DNA of 64,000 nt from Lepidostoma basale (GCA_022606425.2 JAHDVF020001375.1:496001-560000), one strand, 5' to 3'; numbered from the stretch's first letter, positions 1-10,249 are shown. Numbers and translations are program-made. The notes: generated by a model from the sequence alone, not told the origin.

Positions 1-19
1 AAAAAATATTTAAAAACAC

Positions 20-50
20 GACATATTTCGGAGGATACTGCCATCTTTAG
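20..50 (-). ncRNA. Decayed hammerhead-like core, family HB
   Basis: Mirror copy of the core at 236-266. On the minus strand it reads CTAAAGA, then a disrupted stem II, GAAA, TATG and TC. The change G5 to A and the weakened stem II should abolish activity. Confidence 0.5.
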
Positions 51-235
51 GTGTAAAAATATAATTAAAACTAAACAAAGAGAGACTAATAAAAACGTTT
101 TTAAAAATCGATTAAATAATTCAAATTTGAAAATTAACCTGTGCTACTTGTTATAAGTAGGTACTAACAATTAAATGTATTTTAAATGTGTTTTTATTAG
201 TCATTATTTGTTTAGTTTTTATTATATTTTTACAC

Positions 236-266
236 CTGAAGATGGAGGTATCCTCCGAAACATGTC
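236..266 (+). ncRNA. Hammerhead ribozyme-like core, family HB (intact)
   Basis: Reads CTGAAGA (236-242), one extra T, a five-pair stem II GGAGG/CCTCC with loop TAT, GAAA (257-260), then CATG and the triplet GTC (264-266). The bases next to the core (ACAC before, GTTT after) can start stem I, and further out runs of T and A pair again after an internal loop. All bases known to be needed in a hammerhead (CUGANGA, GAAA, NUH) are present. Stem III is only the self-complementary CATG, so cleavage would probably need a dimer. Activity is inferred, not shown. Confidence 0.65.
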
Positions 267-289
267 GTTTTTTTAAAAATATTTTTTAT

Positions 290-890
290 TAAATAGTGGA
301 TTAAACAAAGTTTTTCAATTTCCTATGTTTATACTTTGGAATTCCAATTGAATGCCTTATCGTTCAATATAAAGAAGGTATCTATAAAACCAATATAATG
401 ATCACAATTTCATATACATTTTAAATTAAAATAATCTATGTGCGATAAAATGATGTATTTCGCTTGTACCCTCTTACAAAGAAGCAAAATAGTAAGAGAG
501 GGTGCAGATTAGTTTTTTTTTTTACTTGTGGCAGTATTTTTCGCTGGTATTTTGAAAACCATTGCAGTATCCAAAAGGTTAAAAGCGGAGAAAAATTTGT
601 ATTGGATTGAGAATCAGGTGTAAAGGAAAATCGTGGGCGCTGGAATTGCAGCGGGAACTTGGATAAATAAGAGTTATCGGTTTATTCTATCTATCTATTG
701 CATACTCTCCTAGCATGGTTTTTCTGTATGCTTGGAAGGAGATTCTAAAGCAATTTATATCCTGCATACATCGTAGCTTGAGCACGGTTGTTTAAGCTTG
801 ACTCTACTAGCCCGATATGGCGTCATATGGCAAAAATGATTGAGTGATTTAGTCATTAACTAACACTCAACAAACAAGTATTTGTATACA
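290..890. other. AT-rich sequence without recognised feature
   Basis: No exon-like, RNA-gene or transposon signal was seen. A short CTAT microsatellite-like stretch lies near 685-698. Confidence 0.4.
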
Positions 891-1295
891 TTCAAAATGT
901 TGTATAAAAAAACTGGTCCAAGTTAAAAGCATAAAAATTGGAGACATCTCCAGGCGTAATCTAGCACTGTATGATAATTGCAAAGCCTTTCACAGTGTAT
1001 TAATAAAGATTTTCAGCTTAATGCTTTCCAATCTTAATGGATGGCGCTAGTGTAGATTGAACTAAAAAATGTGAAGTGCTGCGCAGCATTCTAGCATATA
1101 TACATCTTCCAAAAAAATTGTCAGACGTGGTGGTCGTAAGAAGGGCGGAATGGGGAATGTTGTTAAACATAAAGCGATGCTTAACCCAACCAATGACAGG
1201 TCATAAGTCCTGTAAGCGCCTAGACCACCATATTCTGTTCCCAGAAAACAATTAACATCTTCGTCTCTATTGAGATACAATTAATCCTTATTAAA
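890..1295 (-). repeat. Dispersed repeat family R, copy 1
   Basis: Shares long blocks with 21128-21440, 23427-23615, 23718-24263, 39455-39600 and 54555-54760. Diagnostic blocks are the dyad CAGGTCATAAGTCCTG with its neighbour CCACCATATTCTGTTCCCAG, and CATTCCCCATTCCGCC. The short open frame inside is not conserved between copies. Probably a non-autonomous DNA element; the family occurs in both orientations. Confidence 0.6.
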
Positions 1296-1549
1296 AAAGT
1301 AAATACTTTTTTAATGTAGTCACACTCTGTATTAATGACTAAGGGAACATATGAAACGTTTTACATGAAGCAACTAACCGTGGTAAGTAGTCATGCAGGC
1401 AGCCAAAGCAAGGCGATAGTTGTATGATAAACATAAATGAACATATATTTTTGTAGTTACATGTTTTTTTCAATGTTTTTACTTATATGTGAAAATATAA
1501 AAGTATAATAAAAACTTAATTACCTATCAATGATTGTAATTTTATATTG

Positions 1550-1597
1550 TTTGGAGGCCTTTGTCCAGGAGTGGACGGGAATAGGCTGAAGTAAATT
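1550..1597 (+). mobile_element. RTE-type non-LTR 3'-end fragment
   Basis: Matches the last bases of the reverse-transcriptase pseudogene ending near 32356 (GGCCTTTGTCCAGGAGTGG, then CGGGAATAG). Only the 3' end is present, as expected after extreme 5' truncation. Confidence 0.6.
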
Positions 1598-1629
1598 GTT
1601 TCATAGCTAGGTATATGAATTAAAAATAA

Positions 1630-1785
1630 ATTATTAGTACGAATGAAAACGTCAGTTTTCTAGAAGTTTTATTATATTTTATGGGAATGACATGTTTCGC
1701 CTCTCTCAGGCATTATCAAATGTTTTCATTCGTATTAATTATTTAATATGGAGTTTATATCATTGTTCAAGAAACAATAAATAAA
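1630..1785. mobile_element. Half hairpin element, family HC
   Basis: Contains one arm of the hairpin family (GTTTTCTAGAAGTTTTATTA, then GGGAATGACATGTTTCGCC) followed directly by the outer end (TTCAAGAAACAATAAATAA). The second arm is lost, apparently by deletion across the palindrome. Confidence 0.65.
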
Positions 1786-1916
1786 ATTAAATTATAAATG
1801 ACTAGAAAAAAATTATGTGAATGCAATTTCCTTTATAGATAATATAGATATAAAATTACGCAATAAACTTTGATATATGACACGGCAATGAATACAATGT
1901 TTAAGTATGTATTTAC

Positions 1917-2167
1917 GACGACCTTTGTGGCCGAGTGGTAAGTGCAATGACTACCACCCCGAAGGTTCCGGGTTCGATTCCCGGCGAGGGCAGTGTAATT
2001 GTCACACTGTCTTTGGTCTGGTGTAGAATTCACGTGACAATAAAATGGCGATAGATTAGCTACCTACCCACATGTCACGAGAATCACTATGATAGGTATT
2101 TACATCGATTTGGCTCATGCTGTCATGATGTAAAGAACGATTCAACAAAATAATAATAATAATAATT
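1917..2167 (+). mobile_element. tRNA-derived SINE, full-length copy
   Basis: The head is tRNA-like, with a box A-like TGGCCGAGTGG near 1928 and a box B GGTTCGATTCC near 1970. A tRNA-unrelated body follows and the element ends in an (AAT)n tail. Copies at 29178-29430, 36620-36860, 40355-40447 and, reversed and partial, 39133-39195. RNA polymerase III would drive it from the internal boxes; a partner LINE would move it. Confidence 0.85.
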
Positions 2168-2870
2168 TAATATTACAAATAATCGTTTTTTTTTTAGATT
2201 TTTTTATGTTTTATAAGACATCTTTCATCTCTCAAGGCCCTAGCAATGCAAAATATGTCATTCGAATTAAATATAATAAAATTTTAGATAAACAAAATAC
2301 TTGTTGTTTAAATAGGTATAGAATATTGAGTTTTACGTCGTTGTTTATGTAGCAATAAATAAATCATATTATTATTAAACACAAATAATAAGTAGTTGCT
2401 ATTCATTGTTTTTACGACACGACCCTTAGTACTTATATTTATTATTTGAAATATTGAAGGGAATTTCACAATTGCCAGGAGTAGGTACCTAAATAATATA
2501 ATGACCTTTGTGAGACAGTACTCGTACGTCATAGTATGGTGGGGATATCTTATGCATTACTTCCGAGGGTATCTTATGCACGTGCATTTAGACTTCGCAA
2601 GAAAATAGCGGAACTAAAAATAATATGAAAATGGTGACGTCACGAGTCTAGGAAGCACTATGGTGACATCCGATGACGTTTAGAACAGCGAGGGCACGCG
2701 GGGGGTGGTTTCTAGGAGTGTTAAGAAAATGTAACAATTTTCACTTAATATAACGTTCTCTTAGCATACATTCTTTTACATATATACATATGCCTGTGTA
2801 TGTTTTAGGTTTTTTCGAAAAAAATATCTTTTAGATTATATATGTATGTTTATCATGTTTTCGTATCAGA
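2168..2870. other. AT-rich sequence with a short GC-richer patch
   Basis: Mostly featureless. A patch at 2570-2715 is GC-richer and holds a TGACGTCA site at about 2635 (CREB/ATF-type) with related TGACG half-sites. No coding signal. Confidence 0.35.
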
Positions 2871-2874
2871 AAGC

Positions 2875-3095
2875 TAATTATTATTGAATATTTATTTGAA
2901 CAACTTTTTGGAAACATTGTATTATCACAATACTTTTTGGCACTTTTTACAATTCATACATTGAAGAAGGGAAGTTTGTGTTCCGAAACATGTTTGTGAA
3001 AAGTCCAAAAAAGTGTTGTGATAATACAATGTTTTGAAAAAGTTATTCAAGTGTGAATCCACAATACAAAGTAATGGCGAATATAGAAGAGATTA
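2875..3095. repeat. Hammerhead-like hairpin element, family HF
   Basis: The outer arms pair: TTGTATTATCACAATAC and TTTTTGGCAC on the left against their complements on the right. The family block ATGGCGAATATAGAAGA lies at the right end. Relatives: 15375-15540, 19560-19640, 22250-22480, 29780-29840, 44515-45115. Confidence 0.7.
2961..2994 (+). ncRNA. Hammerhead-like core, family HF (one core change)
   Basis: Reads TTGAAGA, extra A, stem II GGGAA...TTCC with loop GTTTGTG, GAAA, CATG, then GTT. The first core base is T instead of C. The flanks ACA and TGT can start stem I. GTT is an allowed but slower cleavage triplet. Confidence 0.5.
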
Positions 3096-3114
3096 TTTAT
3101 TTATTTAAAAACAA

Positions 3115-3560
3115 ATACAGTAAACTACTAATGAAAACGTACGTTTTCTATTAAGTTTATTATATTTTATGAGAATAATATGTTTTGCATTGATAAGGCA
3201 TTAACGTATTTATAGGCTTAGGCATGTTCTTATAAACATTTGATGAGAAGAAATGAGTCATTCCAACAAAATGTAACAAAACTTCAATAAAACATATTGT
3301 ATGTTTTTATTAATATTCATTATTTAATATCAAGTTGTACATCACTGTTTTGGGTACCAATATAATACTTGATCAGTTAATATTTATTTCTAGGGGTAAA
3401 ACAGTGTTTTTCTGCACATTATATTTTTCTTTCAAATAAAAAGTAACATCTTATGAAATATTTAATATTAACTAAAATATTCCGTTTCTAGTATTCATTC
3501 GTATTATTTATTTAATATGAAATTTTACATCGTTATTAAAAAAAAAACAATAAATAAATC
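3115..3560. mobile_element. Decayed hairpin element, family HC
   Basis: Contains the HC blocks (AATGAAAACGTACGTTTTCT, TTTATTATATTTTATGAGAA, end AACAATAAATAAATCA) with inserted AT-rich sequence between the arms. Confidence 0.5.
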
Positions 3561-3569
3561 AAATGATTT

Positions 3570-3790
3570 TACTGAAATGTCTCGATAGAAGTTCATTTTG
3601 AATAATAATTAAATAAAACGATGTTTTTTAACTACTTCCACTTTTGTCTTTATTTCGACAGCGACCGGTTTCGCCAGGCTCGCTGGCATGTCTGTCGATG
3701 CCAGCGAGCCTGGCGAAACCGGTCGCTGTTGAAATAAAGACAAAAGTGGAAGTGGTTAAAAAACATCGTTTTATTTGATTATTATTTAAT
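3570..3790. repeat. Long palindrome, family HD, near-perfect arms
   Basis: Bases 3611-3689 and 3698-3777 are nearly perfect inverted repeats of about 79 bases separated by about 8. The arms contain AACTACTTCCACTTTTGTCT and GACCGGTTTCGCCAGGCTCG. Related copies lie at 45590-45720, 46150-46290, 46295-46500 and at the window end, 63935-64000. Very high arm identity suggests a recent origin or gene conversion between arms. Confidence 0.85.
3692..3724 (+). ncRNA. Hammerhead-like core, family HD (A6 changed)
   Basis: Reads CTGTCGA, extra T, five-pair stem II GCCAG/CTGGC with loop CGAGC, GAAA, CCGG, then GTC. Core base A6 is T, which is expected to impair cleavage. Stem III is the self-complementary CCGG. 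Confidence 0.5.
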
Positions 3791-3889
3791 AAATAAACCT
3801 TACCTAAAATAATTTTGTGAATTCGGTAATCAACGAATGTTTAAACATACATTACAGAATCTGTATTTAGAAATTCAATGCGTTTTTTC

Positions 3890-4195
3890 TTTCTGGTAAA
3901 AGCAAGAAACCGGCCCTGTCGAGTTCCGCCTCGGCGGCCCTTATTTGCTCACGTGGCCGCCCCGTGCACCGTAAGTTTGCCCAATGAAATATGCATTTTT
4001 ATATGTGTTTGGACAACATGTATCACCGCCGTGCCGCGCCGTGCGCCGCCTTGGTTTTCCAACGCAAACGTATCGGCGACCCGGCGACACGGTCATTCTT
4101 CTGTGCTCCTGGTAATTATTTTCCCTGAACATGCGAACTTTGTTGAAATGGGCTGGAACTGCGTGTATGTAGGATTGATTACATTCAATCAAACA
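3890..4195. promoter_or_regulatory. CpG-rich island, possible exon or regulatory element
   Basis: Markedly GC- and CpG-rich against its AT-rich surroundings. It holds a consensus splice donor on the plus strand at 3970 (ACC/GTAAGT) and a CACGTG E-box near 3950. No convincing reading frame: short frames exist on both strands but neither keeps a clear protein pattern. Could be a 5' non-coding exon, a promoter or a conserved non-coding element. Confidence 0.35.
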
Positions 4196-4279
4196 TGATG
4201 AAAACTTCAGATACACCGTTGTTGAATTTTTTTTTATTCTCTGAAATTTTATTTGAACAAACATTTTTTATCAACAAGG

Positions 4280-4800
4280 ACGAAGAAAGTCTCGTTCTTC
4301 TTCTTGTTCTTTTAACAGATCTGACGATCTGTGACACAGATATCATGTCTCGTCGGATGATGAGGTCCAGCTGTCCTTCCATCTCTTAGGCGGTCTTCCA
4401 GGTGGGCGGTGTCCGGAGGGGATTCTATAAGCGGCTGTAGGTACGAGTATATGCAAGTCTGTCACATTAGGGCTACATGGTCCCTCCAGTATCTTTTTCT
4501 GGATCTACTTTACTGAACGATATCCTCTATTTCGCAAGTTTTTCTTATGTCTACGTTGCGGATACGATCTCGGAGAGTTTTTCCAGTAATTGATCTAAGG
4601 ACCTTCATCTCTTATGTTCTTAGTAGTCCCGTGGTTCGCATAGTGTCGGCTCGCGTCTCTACAGCGTAGGTCATGATAGGTCGCACGCATGCTTTATAAA
4701 TTCTGATCTTACTGTCGATACGCATGTGCTTTTTCTTCCAGACCAGATTCTTCAGACATCCTGACCCGGTAGAGGCTTTACTGACTTGTTCTCGTACTTC
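4280..4800 (-). pseudogene. Non-LTR reverse transcriptase C-terminal fragment
   Basis: The minus strand around 4650-4750 translates to KIRIYKACVRPIMTYAVET, the conserved segment downstream of the RT catalytic core in RTE/CR1-like elements. Further down the frame is broken by stops and indels. Same family as 17735-18240, 22945-23335 and 49145-49531. The 3' end near 4280 has a GAA-rich tail. Inactive. Confidence 0.7.
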
Positions 4801-4904
4801 GGTATAAATGTCATTTTGGCTGCAGATCTCCGAACGACGAAGAGAGTAATTTTTAAAATATTTTTTACATAAGATCGAGGATTTAAATCAACGGTATTAG
4901 AATT

Positions 4905-5080
4905 TATATTAAAATCTCTAGTTTGAGAAAGGAGACCACGAGGCAGACCAAAAAAAATTAGTGGAGTGTATTGTGAAAGATTTGGAGAGTGGAAAGAGAT
5001 GGCCAGGGACAGGAGCCAGTGCAGGTCTGTTGTGGACGAGGTCAAGTCTCGCAACGAGATGTAGAGCAGAGTCTTAGAAG
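4905..5080 (+). pseudogene. Non-LTR 3'-end fragment
   Basis: Similar to the end of the element at 19035-19390: a decayed GRPRK-like block, then bases matching GGAAAGAGATGGCCAGGGAC and a terminal AACGAGATGTAG. No intact frame. Confidence 0.55.
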
Positions 5081-5319
5081 AATATGAGCAGAGAAGAGCT
5101 CATTATTGCGAAGATATATAATACATTGTATGTATAATATCATTCACCCTGTTCTCTGGATTAATCCTTTATTTTATTCAAAACGTGCTTCCTTACATAA
5201 AACCTGCTCGTATATCATCGATTTATTTATATTTAAAAAACAATGTGTATATTTGTGTCTATAAAAGAAGGTTTAATTATAGTTTTGTAGTTTGTGCATA
5301 TTTACAGCCGTATTAATAG

Positions 5320-5660
5320 AATGAATCAGACACAAATCTTTAAGTAGCTTACATTAACGCCGCCTTGACCCGCGACCAATCATTCTCTCATTAAACTGAA
5401 TAAATGATTACAAGAGCGGCGGTCCTCTGTTTGCTAAGCAATGCTCAATTTATAATGCATTAACCAACTATGATCCACGAACAACGAAGGGGACTTACTG
5501 CAAAGGAACGCATCATTTGATCGTCGCTGCCGCATAGTAGAAGAAACGAATAATCATTTTTGGTTTGTATGTTTTGTTTTTCGTGTAGTATTCTTGGGCG
5601 AATTCTGATTCATTCTATAGACTCCGAGCTTTGTTGAGAAGATGGCGTAATAACAACATT
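5320..5660. promoter_or_regulatory. GC-richer unique island
   Basis: Unique sequence with CCAATCA, AACCAACTATG and TGCTAAGCAATG motifs and no repeat similarity or reading frame. Candidate conserved non-coding element. Confidence 0.25.
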
Positions 5661-6029
5661 GATGGACATTTTAGATTGTTAAAGGAATTGCCTTAATTTT
5701 AGCGGTCTGTTTATTGTGTCCAAGATGAAGATATTTAAGACAATTTGAACAATGTAAATAATGATCATTGTACTGCTAGAGTTCAAAACATAATAAGAAA
5801 TCCTTAAAACTAACTCCAGAGAGATCTGATATTTAAAAAAAATACATAAAATACCAAAAACGTAGTTTTAGTAGAAGCATTGCCATATTTCATATCGCCT
5901 ACTATTTTTGATCCTGATTTGACATTTTTAAAAACAAAATCCAACTTAACTTCTAGTACCATAATTGATTTATTTCCCCTGTGTCATAATTCCAACTAAA
6001 CAACAATTTACCCAGCCGCAAAATGTAAT

Positions 6030-6042
6030 CCCCCCCCCCCCC
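6030..6042 (+). repeat. C13 homopolymer
   Basis: Thirteen consecutive C in otherwise AT-rich DNA. Confidence 0.95.
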
Positions 6043-6117
6043 TGTCCACTTTTTCACTCGTCATTTAATATATAAGTAATAACTCTCTTTCATTTAACTG
6101 TTAAAATTGTGTAACTA

Positions 6118-6540
6118 ATTAATCAACCACCACACCGTCTCCCCAAAAGGGTATGCAGAAATAATATGGTATGCAGAAATAATGTACCGACACAATGTTC
6201 TTTCCTCACATACTTCTCTCCCTTTCTCAATATTAATACATCGTGTCATGCAAGCACGTCGTTTTCTCCGACACCTCACGTGTCCGACATTTAATATTTG
6301 ATCATGTAACGTTTTTAACAATTTACCATTCACACTTCATTAATTTTTTCATGTGTCCAAAATATCTTTATGACTCTTTTATTATTTTTTTCATCACAAG
6401 TTCATTCGCACCGTAATCAGTTTTTACATTTGCATTTGAAACTCTACCATGAATCTATGATTCACTACACGTTCGTCTAAGATATCTCATTTCTACTGCA
6501 TATATAGTATGCTTCATTTCTATACATAAGGGTCACTACA
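6118..6540 (-). pseudogene. Non-LTR retrotransposon 3' end (WFGHMERM family)
   Basis: On the minus strand the 3' part translates to a degenerate TLHDQI...RRACMTRC...SAYPFGET series, the very C-terminus of the same family as 54816-55435, followed by the family 3' UTR. Further upstream the frame is lost. Truncated copy. Confidence 0.7.
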
Positions 6541-6639
6541 ACTACACTAGAAAGAAAAAAAAAGATTAACATATATTTCGTCTAATGACAAGATACAATA
6601 TCTCACATGTACATGTAAATATCACATGTCTCTAGAATG

Positions 6640-7210
6640 TTTGGTGATTAATGATTATGTGTTTTTATGGAATGCAAAGATATAAAATTGCATCACATAG
6701 TGTCATTCGAAGAAGCAAGGAAAATTGTTAAAAAGCACTGTGTAAATCAAAGGATTGATAAACATGGAAATAATAAAGATAAGGTTGGTGTTTTTAGTGG
6801 AATACTAGAACTATGGACGCTTAAAACCGTAATCGATGGTGCGGCTTTCTTTGAGAGCGGATTAGAGTCACCTCGGGAAACCCAATCAATCACAAAATCA
6901 CAAATTGTTATTAAGACCCGCTCCGACGAGTGCATCACAATCAAAAACCCGCCGGGGTATTAACGCAATCGTCGATAAGAGTATTTTTGGAGAAGGCGTA
7001 AACTATTTTCGTGTTGATAACGATAATTCTGATTTATTGCAATCAATAACAAATTCGGTGGATTTAGATTAAGCGCTTTTGCTAGACTATTTCAATGGAA
7101 ACCGTCTAAGAACTCTGATATTTAGTTCTGGAATTTGGTTTTATAACGGCGGATTAAGCTGTTTCGGAATTTAAATAAAATCCGTTTTTAATCTCATGTG
7201 TTTTCGACGT
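6640..7210 (+). other. Unique segment with a 99-codon open frame, unrecognised
   Basis: An ATG-initiated frame runs 6667-6963 (98 aa). It is lysine- and isoleucine-rich at the start, with no motif I recognise, no signal peptide and no splice context clearly in its favour. The GC content is moderate and the segment is not repeated in the window. It may be conserved non-coding DNA instead of a gene. Confidence 0.2.
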
Positions 7211-7243
7211 ACAAATATTACGCAAGAAAATAAAAAAATCATA

Positions 7244-7455
7244 TTATTTGTCGTTTCTTGAACAATGATGTAAAACTCCACATTAAATTATTAATACGAA
7301 TTAAAACGTCTGTTTTCTAGAAGTTTCATTATATTTTGTGGGAAAGACTTGTTTCATCTTGTGAAGGCATTATGAAATGTGTCATTCCTACAACAAAATT
7401 TGTTTTATAATAAAACTTCTAGAAGGGAGACGTTTTAATTCTTTATTCAAATTAA
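7244..7455. mobile_element. Hairpin element, family HC
   Basis: Both arms are present: TCTGTTTTCTAGAAGTTTCA on the left and AAAACTTCTAGAAGGGAGAC on the right, with outer end TTCTTGAACAATGATGTAAA. The hammerhead-like centre is decayed. Confidence 0.75.
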
Positions 7456-7604
7456 TAAAAATCGTTTTTTTTTCAACGCCAATTCTAATTAAATGACTTA
7501 AAAATTCCTTCCTTTAAATGTGCTCATAGATTGTAATGGTTATACGATAAATATTTTGGGATCATGGGTATTCATGTTTATGTATCGTGCTTTTCTACCC
7601 GACG

Positions 7605-7690
7605 AAAGTATTGGAGATCTTTGCAGATTCTAGCATGACATCTGCACCGATCTCCGAATCGTCATTCGAAGAGGATATCATGAGGTACTG
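7605..7690. repeat. Decayed family HE fragment
   Basis: Contains GGAGATCTTTGCAG and CTGCACCGATCTCCGAATCG, as in the HE palindrome at 13340-13556, with the hammerhead core lost. Confidence 0.45.
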
Positions 7691-7927
7691 ACATAACAAA
7701 GATCCCAGAAAATATAAGCATCTTCTCTCTCTTTGTCATTTCCCGTTTTATGTGACGTTGGCCATCGATATGATTTCTCCAAGACGCCCTGTCTTGGGAC
7801 AACTTTATGTTAAGTCCTCATTTTTAAGAGTGGCCTCGATAAAATACCCTCATGTCGCCAAAGACTGAACTCTATACAATATAAACTAATATTTCGATAA
7901 AAAGAACATTAATTATTTACGTTAAAA

Positions 7928-8165
7928 GAAGTTATTTATTATTTCTTGAACAGTGCCGTAAAATTCCATATTAAATATTATAATTAATACGAATGAAAAC
8001 GTCTGTTTTCTGGAAGTTTTATTATATTTTATGGGAATGGCATATTTACCTTGCTAAGACATAATCAAGTGCTAAGACATCATTTGATAATGCCTTAGCA
8101 AGGCAAAATATGTGATTCACATAAAATATATTAAAACTTCTAGAACACAGAGATTTTCAATCGTT
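7928..8165. mobile_element. Hairpin element, family HC
   Basis: Complete two-armed copy. The left arm has GTTTTCTGGAAGTTTTATTA, the right AAAACTTCTAGAACACAGAG; the centre is ATTTGATAATGCCTTAGCAA with a decayed core. Confidence 0.8.
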
Positions 8166-8377
8166 TTAAGTATTTATAACAGGTTTATTTTTTAAGTAGA
8201 GAAAATATATGACAGAACGCATAATTAAAGTTTGTATTTCTTATGTATACACTTCGTTGTTTTTATACCCTTTATTTGATGTTTTAGTAGACATTTGTTG
8301 GGCATCTGCGCTGGTTAATCCGAACTATTGCTGTGATACGCGTATATCTAGGCGACTCCCGAGGCAATCAGGAAAGC

Positions 8378-8487
8378 TCAGTTTGGTCTCCGGTCCGTGC
8401 ACTCCATCCTCCCGTACATCAGGTAATGGTAGACTTCCTCATAATGCGCTGGAGTAAGGCGGAGGCGGGGGCCTCCCACGTGCCAAT
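8378..8487 (-). CDS. Candidate terminal coding exon of the minus-strand gene
   Basis: GC-rich segment in AT-rich DNA. On the minus strand an acceptor-like CTGGCCAG ends at 8488, and a second, better one (pyrimidine-rich CCTCCGCCTTACTCCAG) ends at 8449. Both give the same frame. With one base carried over from the 12772-12656 exon (phase 1) it reads about 35 codons, including HYEEVYHYLMYGRMECTDRR, and stops at TGA (8380-8378). It is not repeated in the window. The function is unknown. Alternatives are a conserved non-coding element or an unrecognised transposon fragment. Confidence 0.35.
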
Positions 8488-8589
8488 CTGGCCAGCAGTA
8501 ATTTGCTTATTCCTCAATCTCAGAAGATGCTATTCGGGAAGCGGATTTCGTTCGCTACACTCACCGCTTTATGTGATTTTAAGTGGATT

Positions 8590-9110
8590 TTTTTGGCTCT
8601 AGGAATGAATTATAAATTGTCATAAAACTCGTTTAAATATTTAAACTAACAGCATTACCAAAAGTCAAATCCATGATTATATTTATGAACAAAGATCTAT
8701 AAGATACATTATATATTGTTTTGAATGAAATCTCATTCATCAAATTACACTTATGATATTCAAATCAACTCATTGTTTAACGCTTCGAAACCAAATAAAT
8801 ATATTTTTAAATAAGTTAGGCCAGTGTTTCCCAAACTTTTTCTGCAATAGAACATTTCGCAAACCCGTTTGTTTTTTAACTGAACACTTAGATTAATTTT
8901 TATGGTCGGTAATTCGTACAAGTAAAACAAAAATTACACATTATTTATTTGGTAATTTTTTGTGTAATATAATATAAACATAAAAATAAAAATAAATAAA
9001 GCAGTTAATAATTAAAAGGTGAAGATCGTTAAACGTGTTTCAGGTTATTAAACCATTACAAATTGTCGCAGAACATCTATTCGGTTCATTGAAGAGATGG
9101 AAAACAAAAA
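8590..9110. other. AT-rich sequence without recognised feature
   Basis: No coding, RNA or repeat signal that can be supported by eye. Confidence 0.4.
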
Positions 9111-9183
9111 TAAAGTTATTAGTAATTAATTAATACGGATGAAAACGTCAGTTTTCTAGAAGTTTATTATATTTTGTGGGAAT

Positions 9184-9214
9184 GACATGTTTCGTCCTTC
9201 TAAGGCATTATCAA
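9184..9214 (-). ncRNA. Decayed hammerhead-like core, family HC (mirror arm)
   Basis: Mirror of 9226-9256: TTGATAA, T, GCCTT/AGGAC, GAAA, CATG, GTC on the minus strand. Same two core changes, which are therefore likely to be ancestral to the family. Confidence 0.5.
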
Positions 9215-9225
9215 ATGTGTGACAT

Positions 9226-9256
9226 TTGATAATGCCTTAGAAAGGTGAAACATGTC
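9226..9256 (+). ncRNA. Decayed hammerhead-like core, family HC
   Basis: Reads TTGATAA, extra T, stem II GCCTT/AAGGT with loop AGA, GAAA, CATG, GTC. Compared with CTGATGA the first C and the essential G8 are changed, so it should not cleave, but the rest of the architecture is kept. Confidence 0.5.
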
Positions 9257-9914
9257 ATTCCCATAAAATGTTATAAAACTTCTAGAAAACTGACGTTTTC
9301 ATTCGTATTAATTATTTAACATGAAGTTTTACATCATTATTCAAGAAACAATAAATAAATTATTAGTAATTGATTATTTACTGAGATTTCATTCTGACTT
9401 CATGCAGATTACAGTTTATTATTATGTATAATGTTCAAATTATTGTCCATATTTTTTTATTCATCAATGTATATTAATATATTTTAAATACAAAAATAGT
9501 TAATAGTTTCTACTAATGGCGAATTGTCAATCGGTGATTTATCAAAATTATAGTGTCAGAAATAAACGAAATAGTTTTTCAAAGATAAGGCTTGATAAAA
9601 TATTAACGTGTCTAAGGATTAAAAAAAAGTATCTATTAATAGTAGCAATAGAGTCTAATGTAATCTAACTTAATATTTTTTGCTTGTTGTCATGGCAATC
9701 GTCTAAGCCAGTTATCTTCAACCTTTTCATTACTATCAACTAGTGGACGATTCGAAATTTGAGTTGGACTTTGAGTATTTGGTCAATTTTAATAAAAACC
9801 GAATATGAATAATAATAGTGAATATTGTTTACATATTTTACTTATTATGTCAATGATTTAAACTATTTTTTTGCAAAATTTAACAAAACCACTAATTAGT
9901 TTCTAATAGAAAAT

Positions 9915-10113
9915 GTAATAAGTCAAGGAGATACAATCTTTCAAAAATTGTTTACTGCTGTTTTTGAAAAACCTAAAATAGGAAAAAAAATTATCGACGT
10001 TCACGGAAACAATTTAAACAGATTGCGATTCGCAGATGACATCTTATTGATATCTGAAGATCTGGATGAAGCACGTGACATGTTTAAAGAGCTTACGAAA
10101 GCGGAAAAATAAT
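9915..10113 (+). pseudogene. Reverse transcriptase core fragment (RTE-like)
   Basis: One frame stays open for about 65 codons and shows the RT blocks SQGD...FTAVFE and then RFADDILLIS, with the catalytic FADD near 10029-10040. It ends in TAA after the helix that follows FADD. Both ends are truncated and no endonuclease domain is nearby. This is the palm subdomain of a non-LTR reverse transcriptase, probably RTE clade; it is not active. Confidence 0.8.
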
Positions 10114-10249
10114 GGAACTCTGTTTTAACTTTTAACATGGAAAAAAAATCCGATTTCTTAATATCTTTTTATACTTTATATTGTATCTTCAAAATTCAAG
10201 TTTTGGCGCTTTTAGTTAAGGAGACAAAATGCAACAACAAACAAACAAA

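Larger units (their letters stand above)
1..287. repeat. Palindromic element with hammerhead-like arms (family HB)
   Basis: Bases 1-112 and 190-287 are an imperfect inverted repeat around an AT-rich centre of about 75 bases. Each arm carries one hammerhead-like core pointing inwards to outwards on its own strand; the right arm core is intact and the left one is decayed. No reading frame is present. The element may continue to the left of the window. Confidence 0.7.
9118..9362. mobile_element. Hairpin element, family HC, best-preserved copy
   Basis: An almost perfect palindrome: GAAAACGTCAGTTTTCTAGA to ATTATCAAATGT on the left and its complement on the right, outer end TTCAAGAAACAATAAATAAA. 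The arms are about 100 bases with a short central loop at 9215-9220. Each arm carries a hammerhead-like core. It has no coding capacity, so it must depend on an element in trans or arise by another route. It fits a foldback MITE or a Penelope-related non-autonomous repeat. Confidence 0.85.

Noticed and set aside
1928..1995. True tRNA gene
   Set aside because: Boxes A and B are present but the acceptor stem does not pair well and a conserved non-tRNA body and tail follow in several copies, so it is a SINE.
3941..4264. 107-codon frame on the minus strand across the CpG island
   Set aside because: Overlaps an equally long frame on the other strand, with Arg-rich low-complexity composition and no motif; long frames are expected by chance in GC-rich DNA.
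6667..6963. 98-codon protein-coding gene
   Set aside because: No recognisable pattern and a K/I-rich composition; kept only as a low-confidence unique segment.
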